NCBI GenBank assembly: GCA_022264855.1
Contig: JABYQU010000061.1
Location: forward strand, 124,001 to 188,000
Direction of reading: 5' to 3'
From: Lenzites betulinus
Taxonomy: Eukaryota; Basidiomycota; Agaricomycetes; Polyporales; Polyporaceae
Length of the DNA: 64,000 nucleotides
The notes under the pieces were generated by a model. The model was not told where the DNA came from and made no database searches. It worked only from the letters and a program-made list of their open reading frames with translations. Shown piece after piece: positions 21,242 to 33,000 of this stretch; within the stretch, counting starts at the first letter, position 1; every line of letters begins with the position of its first letter. Position numbers and translations under genes: made by a program.

Positions 21242-24200
21242 ATGCCCCGAGGGATACCAAACGCGAAACGAGACGAGTCCGCTCTGCGCTACACATCCTT
21301 TCATGTACCTCTTGCGTCAGTTGCGCAAGCTCTGCGGTCTGCGGAAATGCGATGGCTCACGCTGTTCACAGCCTGAACCCGAAACATGTCGGCTCGACCT
21401 ACCTGAAGTCGGACTCCCAGACGCACTGGTCAAGGAACATCCTCCGTGCCCATCGCTCGCGCATTGCTGTGGACGAAGCCGGGACCTCCACTCCTGCAGA
21501 GGTATGTTGAGGGGCAACAGAGTTTCGACGCGTCTCTCATCGCAACATCATCTGCAGCAGGCCAGGAGAGGGTCAAAGGTCGTGGTTATACACCCAGGAT
21601 CCCGCTTTCTTCGAATAGGACGCGCATCCGACGTCACGCCTTTGACCATCCCCAATGTAATCGCGCGCAAGCAAACGCCCCCAGTGTCCGCTCCTACGTA
21701 CGTCCAGGGTGTCTCGCGGCCGAAAGAAGACAGGCAGCGGGCAACACCATCAACAACTGCACCTAGCGGAGATGAATACGGAGTCAACGTCGCTTCGGAT
21801 GACCCAGTACGTGTTCCCCTCTACCGCGGGTCGAGGGTTATGCTGAAACCCGGCGGCAGTTTGATGCAAAGGTGGCGGCGATAACTGTCTCGCTGCGGGA
21901 TCGCATGCGCTTCTACAAGCTTCGCGTAACCCCCAATGCCGGGACCATCGCAACCGCGTTCAACGAACAGTTCAAGCCTGAGATCATCCCTGAAATGAAT
22001 GACCCTTACCGCGTAGATTGGATTACTTCAACAGATGAGCCTTACCTTGTGGGTGAGAAAGCACTGCGCGTCGCAGACCCAGAACAAATGGGCTATGTCA
22101 TTCGATGGCCAATATATGGCGGCAACTTCAATACTCGCGACTACCCTTCGAAGCAGATGATTTATAACGACATAGAGGCCATATTCAGAGACGCTCTGCT
22201 GCAGAAGGGGATTGAGCCCAGCGCATACAAGGTTGGTACTGGGGCTCGGTAACAAATTTACAACCCTCACTTATGTACGTTGTAGGAATATTCGGTTGTC
22301 CTCATCATCCCAGACTATTATGACCGACTGTATGTGGAAGCTCTGGTCAAGATATTGATCATCGACATGGGTTTCAAGCAGTTCTGTGCGCAGCAAGTAC
22401 TGACATCTTTGGCACTGCTACGTACTGTGACTAATTTAGCCAATGGTACAGGAATCACTAGCTGCGACATACGGCGCAGGTATTTCGAACGCGTGCGTAG
22501 TGGATATGGGCGCGGTCAAGACCAGTATCGCTTGCGTGGACGACGGCTTAGTAGTTGCCGATACTAGGTCAGCATTCCCGCCTCCATCTGCGCCACATTA
22601 GTCAGTCTGACCTCGCGCCAGGATGGTCTTGAGCATGGGTGGAAACGACATCACGGAGTTTCTCTATGTGCTGTTTGAGAAAATCGGATTCCCATACCGC
22701 GATATCGACCTCGCGCGGTCGTATGACTGGAACGTGATAGAGGACCTGAAGGCGCGTCTTTGCACTCTGGCCGAGGTACGCGAAGCGCAATGCGACGTTG
22801 CCGAGCATTCTTGAACAATTGATGTAGGGCGACGTCGCGCTGAACCTGTACGATTTCTCCGTACGGCGACCGGGGGAACCCACGGAGAAGTATGGCCTTC
22901 GCGCGTATGATGAGATCATCCTTTCACCCATGGTAAGCAGATGCCACTCGTAGAGCAACAGGACGATGGTTAACTGAACAATGTTGCAGTGTCTGTTTGA
23001 GCCTCGCGTCATCGAATTTGAGCGTAAAAGGGCAGGTATGCGTTTCCTCACACGCGCGCCAGACATGGCAGAAGAGATGGTGGAGCAAAGCTCGGATAAG
23101 TTCACCGAACGATACGTACGTCCTCATTCTTCGCCGTGTCTTGTACCAGATAGCTGAAATACGTGCCCGTTATCAGACGCAAGCTATGTTGATCTCGACA
23201 CAACACCTCTTCCCGGTGCTCGTCCCAGCTGTGTCTATCGAACCAGTGCCGCTCCTCACGACACCGGTCGCGCAGACGCCAGCAACCGAAGGACAGTCGC
23301 TTGCAGTCACCCCTGTACCGGCTAGCAGTAATTATTTTCAGATTCTGAGATTTCATGTAGTGATTTGACGTCGCACTCGTAGCCTCAGCAACTGCGCCTG
23401 TGACTCCCGTAGGCGAGGACACCCTTGCCGATAAGAAAGAAGCCAAGGACGAAGACGTAGAAATGGCCGATGCCGCCGCCCCCACCGCCGAAACCAGCGC
23501 GACCTCAAACTCGGGCGCCGACGACGCGAAGTCCAGGAGCAGTAGCAAACCCGCCGACCCCGCCGCCTCAACAACCAGCACAAAAGCGGCCGACGCGCCC
23601 GTGGAGATCATCGACGTGGATGAGCTCGAGAGCAAGCCCGCGACGACGCCCACGCCCGCGGGGCAGCCGCAGGCACAGCACCCCGTCGCGCCCCCGACGC
23701 TGATTCCCATCGGGTACCGGGCGTTCAACCTCGACGTGAGCTTCGAGGCGAGCAAGCTCCCGCTCGACGTCGCGATCTTCAATAGCGCGCGCGCCGCGGG
23801 CGGGGATGAGAAGATCCGCAAGTACCTCCAGGCGGTCCTCGTTGTCGGCGGGACGGCGCTCGTGCCGGGGATGGCGCATGCGCTCGAAAGCAGGTGCGTT
23901 TGCCGCTTTTTTGCTTTCTTAAGTGGGCCGAATGTACCGACCGCTCACGGATATGTCCCTTCTGCGGGATACTTGTGTGTGCGCAGACTGCAAGCGATCG
24001 CGACGCCGCTCGTGCCGAACATGGAGAAAGTGCAGATCATCCCGCCCCGAAGGACGTCGACCCCCGCGCGCTCGCGTGGAAAGGTGGCGCGGTGCTCGGC
24101 AAGATGGACGGCGTCGGCGACCTGTGGGTCGCCCCCGCAGACTGGGTATGTGATCGTTGGACGGGCGTGGTGAATGGCCACTGACTCGCCTCTTTACTGC

Positions 24201-24256
24201 TATAGGAGGTGTTTGGGATGCGTGCTTTGAAGGAGCGCTGCTTTTTCTTGACGTGA
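21242..24256 (+). CDS. arp8: actin-related protein Arp8 (INO80 chromatin remodeller), with a one-base gap in exon 12
   Basis: Arp8 is a nuclear actin-fold subunit of the INO80 remodelling complex that binds histones and DNA. Thirteen exons can be placed: 21242-21315, 21372-21501, 21558-21806, 21860-22231, 22286-22396, 22452-22567, 22622-22775, 22828-22932, 22990-23115, 23177-23327, 23383-23893, 23987-24145, 24206-24256. All introns are GT-AG, mostly 52-61 bp. Diagnostic segments are VVIHPGSRFLRIGRASD, VVLIIPDYYDRLYVEAL, VVDMGAVKTSIACVDDG, LSMGGNDITEFLYVLF, AVLVVGGTALVPGM and WKGGAVLGKMDG. A long Ala/Pro/Thr acidic insertion (23400-23700) precedes the last actin-fold segment. The exons sum to 2,309 nt, one short of 770 codons. 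The missing base lies at about 24041-24050, between the QIIP and KDVDPRALAWKGG segments. This is an indel error or a real disruption. Confidence 0.9.
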
Positions 24257-24866
24257 GGGCTGCCTCTTGACGATGCGGTGCGATTTCCGCAGGCTCCGTG
24301 TACGATCTGTACCATTGAAGAGCTCGAGGCTCGTTCTTCGTTCTTGTGATAAACTGTAAGTGACGGGATGCAGGTAGTTTACCATTGGAATACGTCTAGG
24401 CCTCGTTCCGAGATGCAAGGCTATATTCGATGGACTGTGAGGATACTTGCAATGGCCGCGTCGAGCGTGCCTGGTTCTTCTATGTCCAAGTGTATTCAAA
24501 GTACGTAGTACATAAGGCATCTGGTTGGAGCAAGAAAGGAAGGACGTGGTGCGGGGGAACGACGATACACTCACAAATGCACTGGTGGAAAGACAGACAC
24601 AACGCACGAGTAGCGATAAGCTGGTAGCGGGACAGAGGTATTGTGTATATGCAACGACAAGTTCATAGTGTACAGTAAGGTTCAAGTGCATGGTCGTAGT
24701 ACAATGCGAATATCCGACATATTACTTGTTTTCCGTATAGCTTGCTCGTAAAGGTCGCGCAAAGGCCCTGGACGTATAGTGAGGCTCTGAGAATCCGCAC
24801 ACGCGCATAATGGCATAGAGAGTCGCAGTACGTCAACTGCTCGTGCAGTACTTCGCCGCTCTCAGT
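24257..24866. other. convergent 3' spacer, Arp8 / RING gene
   Basis: About 600 bp between the stops of two convergent genes, expected to contain both 3' UTRs. No gene, repeat or RNA is seen. Confidence 0.5.
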
Positions 24867-26438
24867 CTACACACCGAGGCGGTCCTTGAAGGCGACGAAA
24901 TCGTTCGCTTCGAGCATCGCCCACTCGGTCGCAAAAAACGACATCTCCGTACGTCCCCTCCTTCGTGTCGTGTAGTGTCAGACGATGGGTTGCGGATAAA
25001 GGGTGGCGTGAAAACGGACCTGTTGCGTTCCTTCCAGTCCAGGTACAACGCCCCGTTCTCTCTCCACCCGACCAGCCTCTCGCTTTCTTTCGGGAACGCA
25101 AGGCCCATCTCCATGCCGCCCCGCCCCTGGCCTGCATTAACACACGCTGCCGCGCCCGGAGCAGGCCCTCCACCGTTGCGCCCGCCTCCATCACTCTCAG
25201 GCTTCGCGTCCCTGATCTTCTCAACGAGGGCACAGATCGCATTGTCCGCGAGGCGATTAGGCGTGAACGGGAAAGCGAACATTGAGCGCGGAACATTTTC
25301 AGATGTGTATGGGAGCTCGGCGCGGCAGAGGGGGCACTCGAGAGCTTCATGCCAGTACCCGCACGCACGGTGCACAGCTGCAAAGTTCCACTGGAGGATG
25401 CAGAGGGCGCAAAAAGAATGGCCGCACAGTCTCGGGCTGAGAGTATATGGGCAAGCACTAGATGTAAGGTTAGTCGGGGTCGGCGATGACAGTGAGGGCG
25501 AGACATACAGGATATCGTAACATCTGCGTATTGGAAAGGGCGGTTAGCGATAATCGCACAAGGTTAGAGTAAGTGCACGTACAAAGAACACGTATAGTGC
25601 TCCTCGAGATGATCAAGAGCCCAGCCAGCTTCCGTCGGCGGGCTTGAAACACCCGCCGAGACGAGTTCTCGTGGTAGCTTCTTCCTGAGGGTCTTCTCGC
25701 GTGCCTCGATGGCCTTGTTGCGCGTCTCGACAGCCTTCGCTTCCTGCTCGACCTCGCGATGCTTTTGCTCATACAATTTGATGCGTCTCTCCATCTCTTC
25801 GCGTTTGCGCGCGAGCGAATCCATGGTGCGCTGGGCCTCATTATACTTCTTGTTAGCGGCTGCCTGGAGCTTCTTGAGGGCGCTTTCGTGGTCCCGTGCT
25901 TTCTTCTCAGCCACCTTAAGACGCTCTTCACGCATGCGCACCTCCTCTTCCTTCTCAATCGTAAGAGCACGCTTTCGTTTCAGAGTGTTAGAAGAAGTCG
26001 ACGTGGCGGGTGTGACCTTTCTTCTTGGGGTAGACTCCTGCGGTTCCACAAGCGTGCTGGACGAACCTCGGCTCCTTGAAGTCGAAGAGGACGGAGATGG
26101 CCCTGCATGGGTAGCATCTATCCGTGAGGAGAACGATGCGGACTCGGCGGAGCGTGCACTACGCATGGATGTAGTTCGGGCACTGGATCTGGGTGCGATT
26201 GTCTTCCGCGCACTCGTGTTGCTTGGTACGGATTTGCGAACAACTGTATAGGGTCAATACTAGGATTGATAATTTTATGAGCGCATGACGCACCTCTCGC
26301 TGCTTGCTTCGCTTTGAGCTGTGATTTGATGGCCTTCGTCGATGTTGAAGCTGGAGATCTCGTCTTGGAACGCTCTACCGCAGCTTGAGCTTTAGGAGTG
26401 GGCTTTTTGAGCCTGCCAGATCGCGTGCGTATAGGCAT
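24867..26438 (-). CDS. RING-finger protein with coiled coil (probable E3 ubiquitin ligase)
   Basis: The start is the ATG at 26436-26438, opening a basic tail (MPIRTRSGRLKKPTPK). After an intron ending near 26230 comes a Ser/Thr-rich part and then a long coiled coil of charged heptads (EKEEEVRMREERLKVAEKKA to about EAREKTLRKKL, 25690-25960). The C3HC4 RING is split over introns: HYTC-SLC-YDIL, then LCGHSFCALC and, after an aromatic-rich spacer, CPLCRAELPY (about 25300-25600). All eight zinc ligands are present. A Gly-rich linker leads to a short last exon with FFATEWAMLEANDFVAFKDR, ending in TAG at 24867-24869. Length is about 430 residues. RINGs of this type usually recruit an E2 enzyme, which suggests ubiquitin-ligase activity; the substrate is unknown. 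Small exon limits were set by eye. Confidence 0.82.
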
Positions 26439-29400
26439 GAGATGGCGTTGAAGACAAGCGTGTTTGACTGACAAAGGACGATTCGATGTACGCAGCACAA
26501 AGGATGGGTTCCTCCAACTCCTCGAGACAACCCATCCCTGGCCAGTCACAGGCGCTCGTAGGCGCTCGCTCCCACACGTGACTGCATCATCTTGTCACGC
26601 AAGCTAGGTGGACATGTTCGCAGGCGCCCGGAGAGTCCTTGCCTTCCTCCTCCATCCTCCGCCTGTAACTCCTGTTCTAGCTGGACCTCGTCCGTCGATA
26701 GAGTCTCGATGCGATATGGAAAATCCGTCCATAAGAACCCCAGTTGTGCTCCATACGAAGAAGCAGTGAACATGCAGGTTACGAGACGCGGACGCCAGGG
26801 ACTCGGAAGCAGCAAGCGTCTCTCTGGTAGTTGGTACAGCATGCGGAGCAAAGATGTGAAGGCTGGATAGATGAAAGTGCGGGTGAGAGTAACTTTGTCC
26901 GCGGCGACAATGGATTTTCGTCGCAAATTATATGCGCTCGTCGGACCGATTGTCCGACGCAAAGAGTCTTGTTCCCAGTTTGAAACCTGTCTTTACAACG
27001 TCTTTGCGGGCAAGACAATAGCTAGCTCCTTGGTCAGATTACCCGATCCGCCGTATCCCTGAACAATGGCCCTTGCTCTGGAAGCAAGATTCAGCGGTCT
27101 GCTGTCGTTCCACGCGCCAGCCTGCGGGAAGCTGTACTTGACATCCTGGACGGCAGTATTGTGTGCGAGGCGAACGATTCCCATAGCGGACGCCGAACGA
27201 TTCAAGTTACCCTTTTTGCCAAGCTCCACTCTCGAGGTAACCTACCGTCCGCCCTCATATCGGAATGCGACTGCCTCGTGTGTCACGAACGTCGCTGATG
27301 AACGCCAGGCACTTGCAGCACCATGCAAGCGGGCATCGATGAAAACAAGGTTGTGTCGAAATCCACAGTACAGAGTCCACGCGCACCCTGTATGTGCCTG
27401 AGCCTCTCTCACGTTATCCACTTGCCCCATCGAGTCTCACTGTTCTCCGTTTCCAACGGCGCCATCCAGCGGTTCGACAGACACATGTTCCCCGGCACAG
27501 TCAGCTGTTGAGCTCTTCTTTGGAAGGCTACTGCAAATACTCCTGTTGACCGCCCGCAGAAATGATTGCGGCGACAGTCTGAGCGTCGGCGACCGTATAC
27601 TGAACCTTCCTGCAATCCCTTCTGGACCTATGCAATTCTGGCCGCTCGTCTGCGCGCTGCCCCAATGAATGCATGACATTGCATGCGAAACAGCTTCCGT
27701 GAATACTGTGGTTCCAATACCACCCGTCCTCTGGCCGGTCAAAGGAAGCCCCAGAACCGTCCTCTATCGAAGGTGCGGGCTGCTCTGCACGGATGTCCAA
27801 CCATTGACGCAACCACATCAGATGATGCTCACTCCCCCATAAATGAGTTCCTCCTTGTATCCTGGCGATGCCCCCTGTCAGGTCCACCCTTGTCCGACAG
27901 CATATGATAAGGCTGCCGCCAGACGCCTATGCCGCATGCGTGACGTCGGGTGGCCTGCAAGTATCTATGCCACGATCCTGAGTCATGTCATGGGACATCT
28001 TCTGCTCAGGTTCAATACATGACCAGGCACCGACATGATGCAGAGATGACGGCTTTTGCAGGAGGGTTGTCCGAAGCAAGATTGCGACCGGCAGTCATCG
28101 GCTCCGACTGCAATATTTACATTGCGGACTTCGGAGCACGCACCCACGTACGTGCACGTTGTTTCGCTGAAAAAAGAGAGAATGATCATCTTTGCGCACA
28201 GACGTCACCTCCACGATTATCAACGATAAACGCCCCGATGTAGACGGCGTATTCTTCGTTAGCGAATCGTATTCGACTGCATCCGCGTTGTGCCACGAGT
28301 GCTGGTAGGAATGTACCAATGCATGGCTCCCATCGACGTCCCGCGCGTTCCCACACATTCAACGTAATCGCTCGTTCCTTAATCGTACGTCTATCTCGCT
28401 CGGCAGGTCTATCGAAACCCCGAATTTCTGCAGCATAACGGAGAAGTCTCAATCCCCGCAGGGGTGTGGGGACAGCACATCGACGTCGAGCTTCGCTGAA
28501 TAGCTATGGAACCACGATGACGACCAGGCGCTCGCACGATGTACGATCCTACGCCCGTTCTTCCTCCCGTCGGTGCCATTTATGCACACTTCTTTGCCTA
28601 GAATGCGTGGAAGCACCTCCGCTGGTTTGCTGGTGGCGCCCCCGATGTCTGCAGCATTGCTCGCGATCACGAAGCCGACGTCTGGTAGGCAATTCTCCTC
28701 CCCTTTTAGCCCGCAAGCGCTATTAATTTACTGACGTTCTGAACCTGGCGCATCGGGAAGGCCATTGCTCTTACACGCACTGCCGTAATTCGTGGAAGTT
28801 CGTTCTTCCCTGGTGATGTGGGTTTGTAGGTCCAGTGCGATCCCTTCGCACCCACCACGCCACTATCCGATGAGCCCGTGGTTCTCAGTGGTATACGCCT
28901 TCGAGGCACTGTTCGCAAAGATATCGTTCCTTGCTGTGGCCCAACTGCGATGTGACGCGGCTATGGAAGATGTCTCGAACTTCCTCTCATTCGCAAACGC
29001 TAAATGACCCCTTGCTTCATAATCGATGGCGCTTTGCCTGATTCCTGCAACTCTACGCATGGCGTCCGCGTCCCAGTTTCCATCACTCACTGGCAGACCA
29101 GCATCTCAAACTTACCACATCCCGTTGACAGCACAGGCCAGTTTTCCTTCCTTTCTCCTATTCTATGTGCATTCACTTGAGCTGATTGTTTGTCTGACAG
29201 CGGCGGCCACGGGTGGGTAATTATACGTGCGCACTACATCCGCCCGCGCTTAGCTGGGGCAGGATGCTGCAGCATGCTCCTTCTTCCTTCCTCTTCTCCC
29301 GCTCGTTCCCCCGCGTATGACCTTCGACTTGCGACGATCGACCGGACATTGCGTCCACGCAGCGCTTCTTGCGCCGTTGGATGTATCCTCCTGTGGTTGC

Positions 29401-32400
29401 TCGGGAGGACGTCGGCTTCGCAGAGACACAGTGCCGCCGTGACCTGCCATCGTGATATGCGGCCAAGGAGGTGTCGTGAAGACGTAACGCCATGCTGCGT
29501 GATTCGCTGCATTGATTCGCACCCTCTGAGCGTGCGATGCCGAGCGCGGGCCAGCGACAGAGTGGGCGGCATAGACCCTGAGCTCTGGGCCTTCGCACCC
29601 CTTGGTCTAACCAACTGTATGGTCTGGCGCGCCCATGACACGGGAGAGGCGTCCCACTTTGGCTTCCCGTCTTTCTGCTGGACGTCCGCGAAAGATAGTC
29701 GTGCCCGGAGGTGGAAGGTGCGTGCGCGGAGTGCGGATGTGCCTCCGAATTCTGTTCGCGGCGCCGCCGCTGGAAAATGACGGGCGCACTGGCAGGGATC
29801 CTAGTGGCGCAGGTCAAGTAAGGCCAGCGGCGCACATGGCTCTACCTCCGCTCGGGTCAGGACGTACATACCCTGGCGCGACCTTTCTTTCCAGCTCATT
29901 TACAAGCGCGCCAGCAATGACTGCCCTGGGATGAAAATTCCGCCAGGCGCTTGAGCAGACAATACCAAAAAATTCCCGTCTAACGCATGCTGCGACCCAC
30001 AGGTCGCGGGTCTACCAAAGGCCTAGCGCGAACGCTCGTGGAGTCTGGGTGGCCGAACCACCTCTATGTGGTCGAATACATGCCTTACCAGGAGGTGCGT
30101 GCGCTTCCCCTGCAATCTGGAATAAAGGAATACCCTTTTGCAGTTCTTCACCTCAAAAGCTTGAACCTTGCAATTTACGAGGGCGCGGGCTCATCACGCG
30201 CCAGAGGTCACCCCGTTAACGCACCCGAAACATGGAATCTTACGACCGATGTTGGGGTCGCGCTCTTCGGCGGCTCGAATTGCGCGCACATCGCGGGCGG
30301 CGTACGCCCTGACGTCCCGACCGGTCCTATGTCCCATGGCCCTTCGTCCTTTGCCCGGCAGGGACGGCAACACGACCCATGGATGCCGTGCTAAGTTGTC
30401 AGCGATTCTCATTTTCCAAGATCCAGCTACTGCGGCTAGACTTTCAAATGCGCCCCAGGGCGGTGCGGAAGCGGGATACGCGAAGATGCTCGGAATCAGC
30501 CCAACATGTCCCTGGAGCGACGTCACTACTCCCAACAGCGAGTCCATTCAATTCTGACAACATACGACGTCAGCGTCCATCTTCACCAAGCCTATCATCG
30601 ATCGCGAGCCCCAACGATTCAATCAGAGCAGTCAATACACACTCAACATATTACTATATGTGTGCTAATCAGGTTGCACATCCCAGCGTACGCCGCCAAA
30701 TTCCAGGCCGAAGCATCATGTGTGTCCACAATTGTCTCTACTTGACCAGGGTCGTATCACCGCTCTCCCCGCCTCCTCGCCGGTACCTCAGTCGCACTCC
30801 GCAGTAAATTAGGGCCAGAAATATCCGACCCTACGACAGAATGCGAGCAACAAGACATTCTGGCGAAGTACGGCATATTCAGTTTCAGCAGACCTCGTCG
30901 GCTAACGAGACTGCAAACTCTTGACGCCCGAAGAGTCCGCCGTGACCTAGTCCAGGCCAGTGAAGGTTACGCATCTTCGTCTTCGAGAAGCCATTCATGT
31001 ATGTGCACAGTCTATCATTGATCTTCACAATGTAGCCCAGTCCTGCCCTCTTTTGAAGGTACAACAGAACCGGAAGCCTCGAGCGGGCATGCATACATGT
31101 CCCTCTGCCACCTTGTCATTCGATCACTTTTGCAGCCACCCATGCCCACGGTTCTTTAATGCAGCGCTTCCCCGCGTTCTGCCAGCCACCGGCTGCACGA
31201 TTTACGTGTACGACGATGTGCCCATCCATCCATCTTCTCAACCACCCCAACACGTGTATACTCTCGCAGTACGCCACGAATATTGATAGGCACCTCGTCA
31301 CAGGAGTTCTTCGCCGGGGGCCCTTGGCAAGCACCGACTTTCTGGGCCCAGGCCGGTGGGGCCACCTCACAACTCGCGCTTCCCGTCACCGTGCCCAACA
31401 GTCGCGCAAGGTTTGCATTCAGTCCCGCAGTCATGCGCCCCCTCCCATCGCACCCGCCCGTGCAGCCCTCGCTTGGCGCGCGCGTCTGCAGCCCATCCCG
31501 TGCGGTATGTCTTGACATTTGCGACATGCGCGCCCCTGACGTGACCCCAAGCAGCCTCAGCGCCGGATGTTCGAATCCTTGCACAATCGCATTATCGCAG
31601 CGCGGTCGGTGCTCGCTCAGCACAGTTGTCATTCGAAAAGGTGCCCGGGCCCTGATGCCTCCCGCACGCGCCCACGGTGCCTGCGTTGTGGGGGCGCCAC
31701 CGTCAGCCTCCGTCAGCCGTCAACGGTTGTGGCCAGTCGCGCCCTGGGGCGGAGGCGGTGAGTCCTCGATCATCACAAATTACCAGGAAACGGGCCCCTG
31801 ATCGAGCTGTGTGTGCGTGTGTTTTCGCCAGGATTATGCGTCACTCCGACGTCGGAGACGGGGCTGGACGGCGGCGGCATAAGATGTGAGACACGCGCCG
31901 CACGGTACCGATGGCATCGTGCTCCAATCAGCACTTTTACACGATCGACATGTCGGTCCTTGTCGGTCCCACCAACATGAGGAAGCGCGAGCCTGCGCAA
32001 ACGCCAGCGGCAGGATGTTCCGGGCCCGGTATTACCGTATGGCCAATCGTTGGCCATGTTGTATTGCTGTGCGCTGTCTCGTTGCAATAACTTGAAAGGG
32101 GCATCCAAAGCAGGAAAGAGATCCTAAACGAACGCTGGTAAGTAATTATCGCGTTCGGTTCAACTATCTGCACTTCGGAACTCGCTCATCGTTTTCGTAG
32201 TTTTCGATGACCGCTCTCCCCGGCCGATGCGACTGTACCCCACATAACGAATAGCAACGCCATCTCAGGTGAGAACCTCACGGATGCCGGACACATTTGA
32301 TGTCGAGTTTCCTTTTCTTAACCTGCCTTGTGCGCCACATGAGTATGTGGATATAGGCCCGCGCTTCCGCAATCACCAAGTCGTCGCCTCATCTCATTAT

Positions 32401-33000
32401 CCCACGGATGTCTGGGGCGAAAGACAGATGGGACTGTGATGATCGCCAGCAGATGGAGCAAATATTTGGCCATTCACTGGCTCAGTGGTTCCCGTTCAAG
32501 CTTGCCCCGGTCCTCGCACACCACCCCGATTCGGTACGTATTTCATATGTTCAATATTTGTTCCAAGATTTCACTTGGCGCAAACACGCGCTGTCAATGT
32601 CAGTACACCCCGTCCCGGGTCTGGCGGAGGCTCAGCAATGAGCACTCTTCGCCGGTGGCCTCGCCATCGATCTCTGCTTACCCATGTCGCAATCCGTTCA
32701 CAACCCGACGTTGAGTCCCTTCCTCCCGTCATAGTTTTCCCGAGGATTTGACTTTATGCGTCCGTACTGACATCTCCTTCAAACGTGCGAGGCATGGAAT
32801 GTACGTATCATGCGGACCGCGCCAATACGAGCCGCGCCGGATTGTTCGACAACATGCCGAACTAGAAAACAACATAGGGGCAAGCGCATCTCCATGTACG
32901 GCCAGCCGCGTGCGACCAACGCACCCTTTTCCAATCGATCTTCATGGCCCAAACTCGTGAACGCCTCGAGCGCGCCTTCCGGCCCACAAGTTGAACCCCA
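26439..33000. other. 6.5-kb stretch without a supported gene
   Basis: Base composition is moderate. The longest frames (29190-29780 +, 29221-29835 -, 31156-31632 -) overlap on opposite strands and show no domain. On the minus strand between 26546 and 27742 one frame stays open apart from three stops, which could be an eroded gene or chance. No LTRs, terminal repeats or RNA genes were seen. Confidence 0.4.

Noticed and set aside
21446..21570. Apparent frameshifts in the Arp8 N-terminus
   Set aside because: Explained by two 56-bp GT-AG introns (21316-21371 and 21502-21557) that restore one frame.
26546..27742. One minus-strand frame open apart from three stops
   Set aside because: No domain and no consistent splicing; such runs arise by chance at this base composition.
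29190..29835. Overlapping ORFs of about 200 codons on both strands
   Set aside because: Neither shows a motif or an exon neighbour. Opposite-strand overlap suggests low stop density only.
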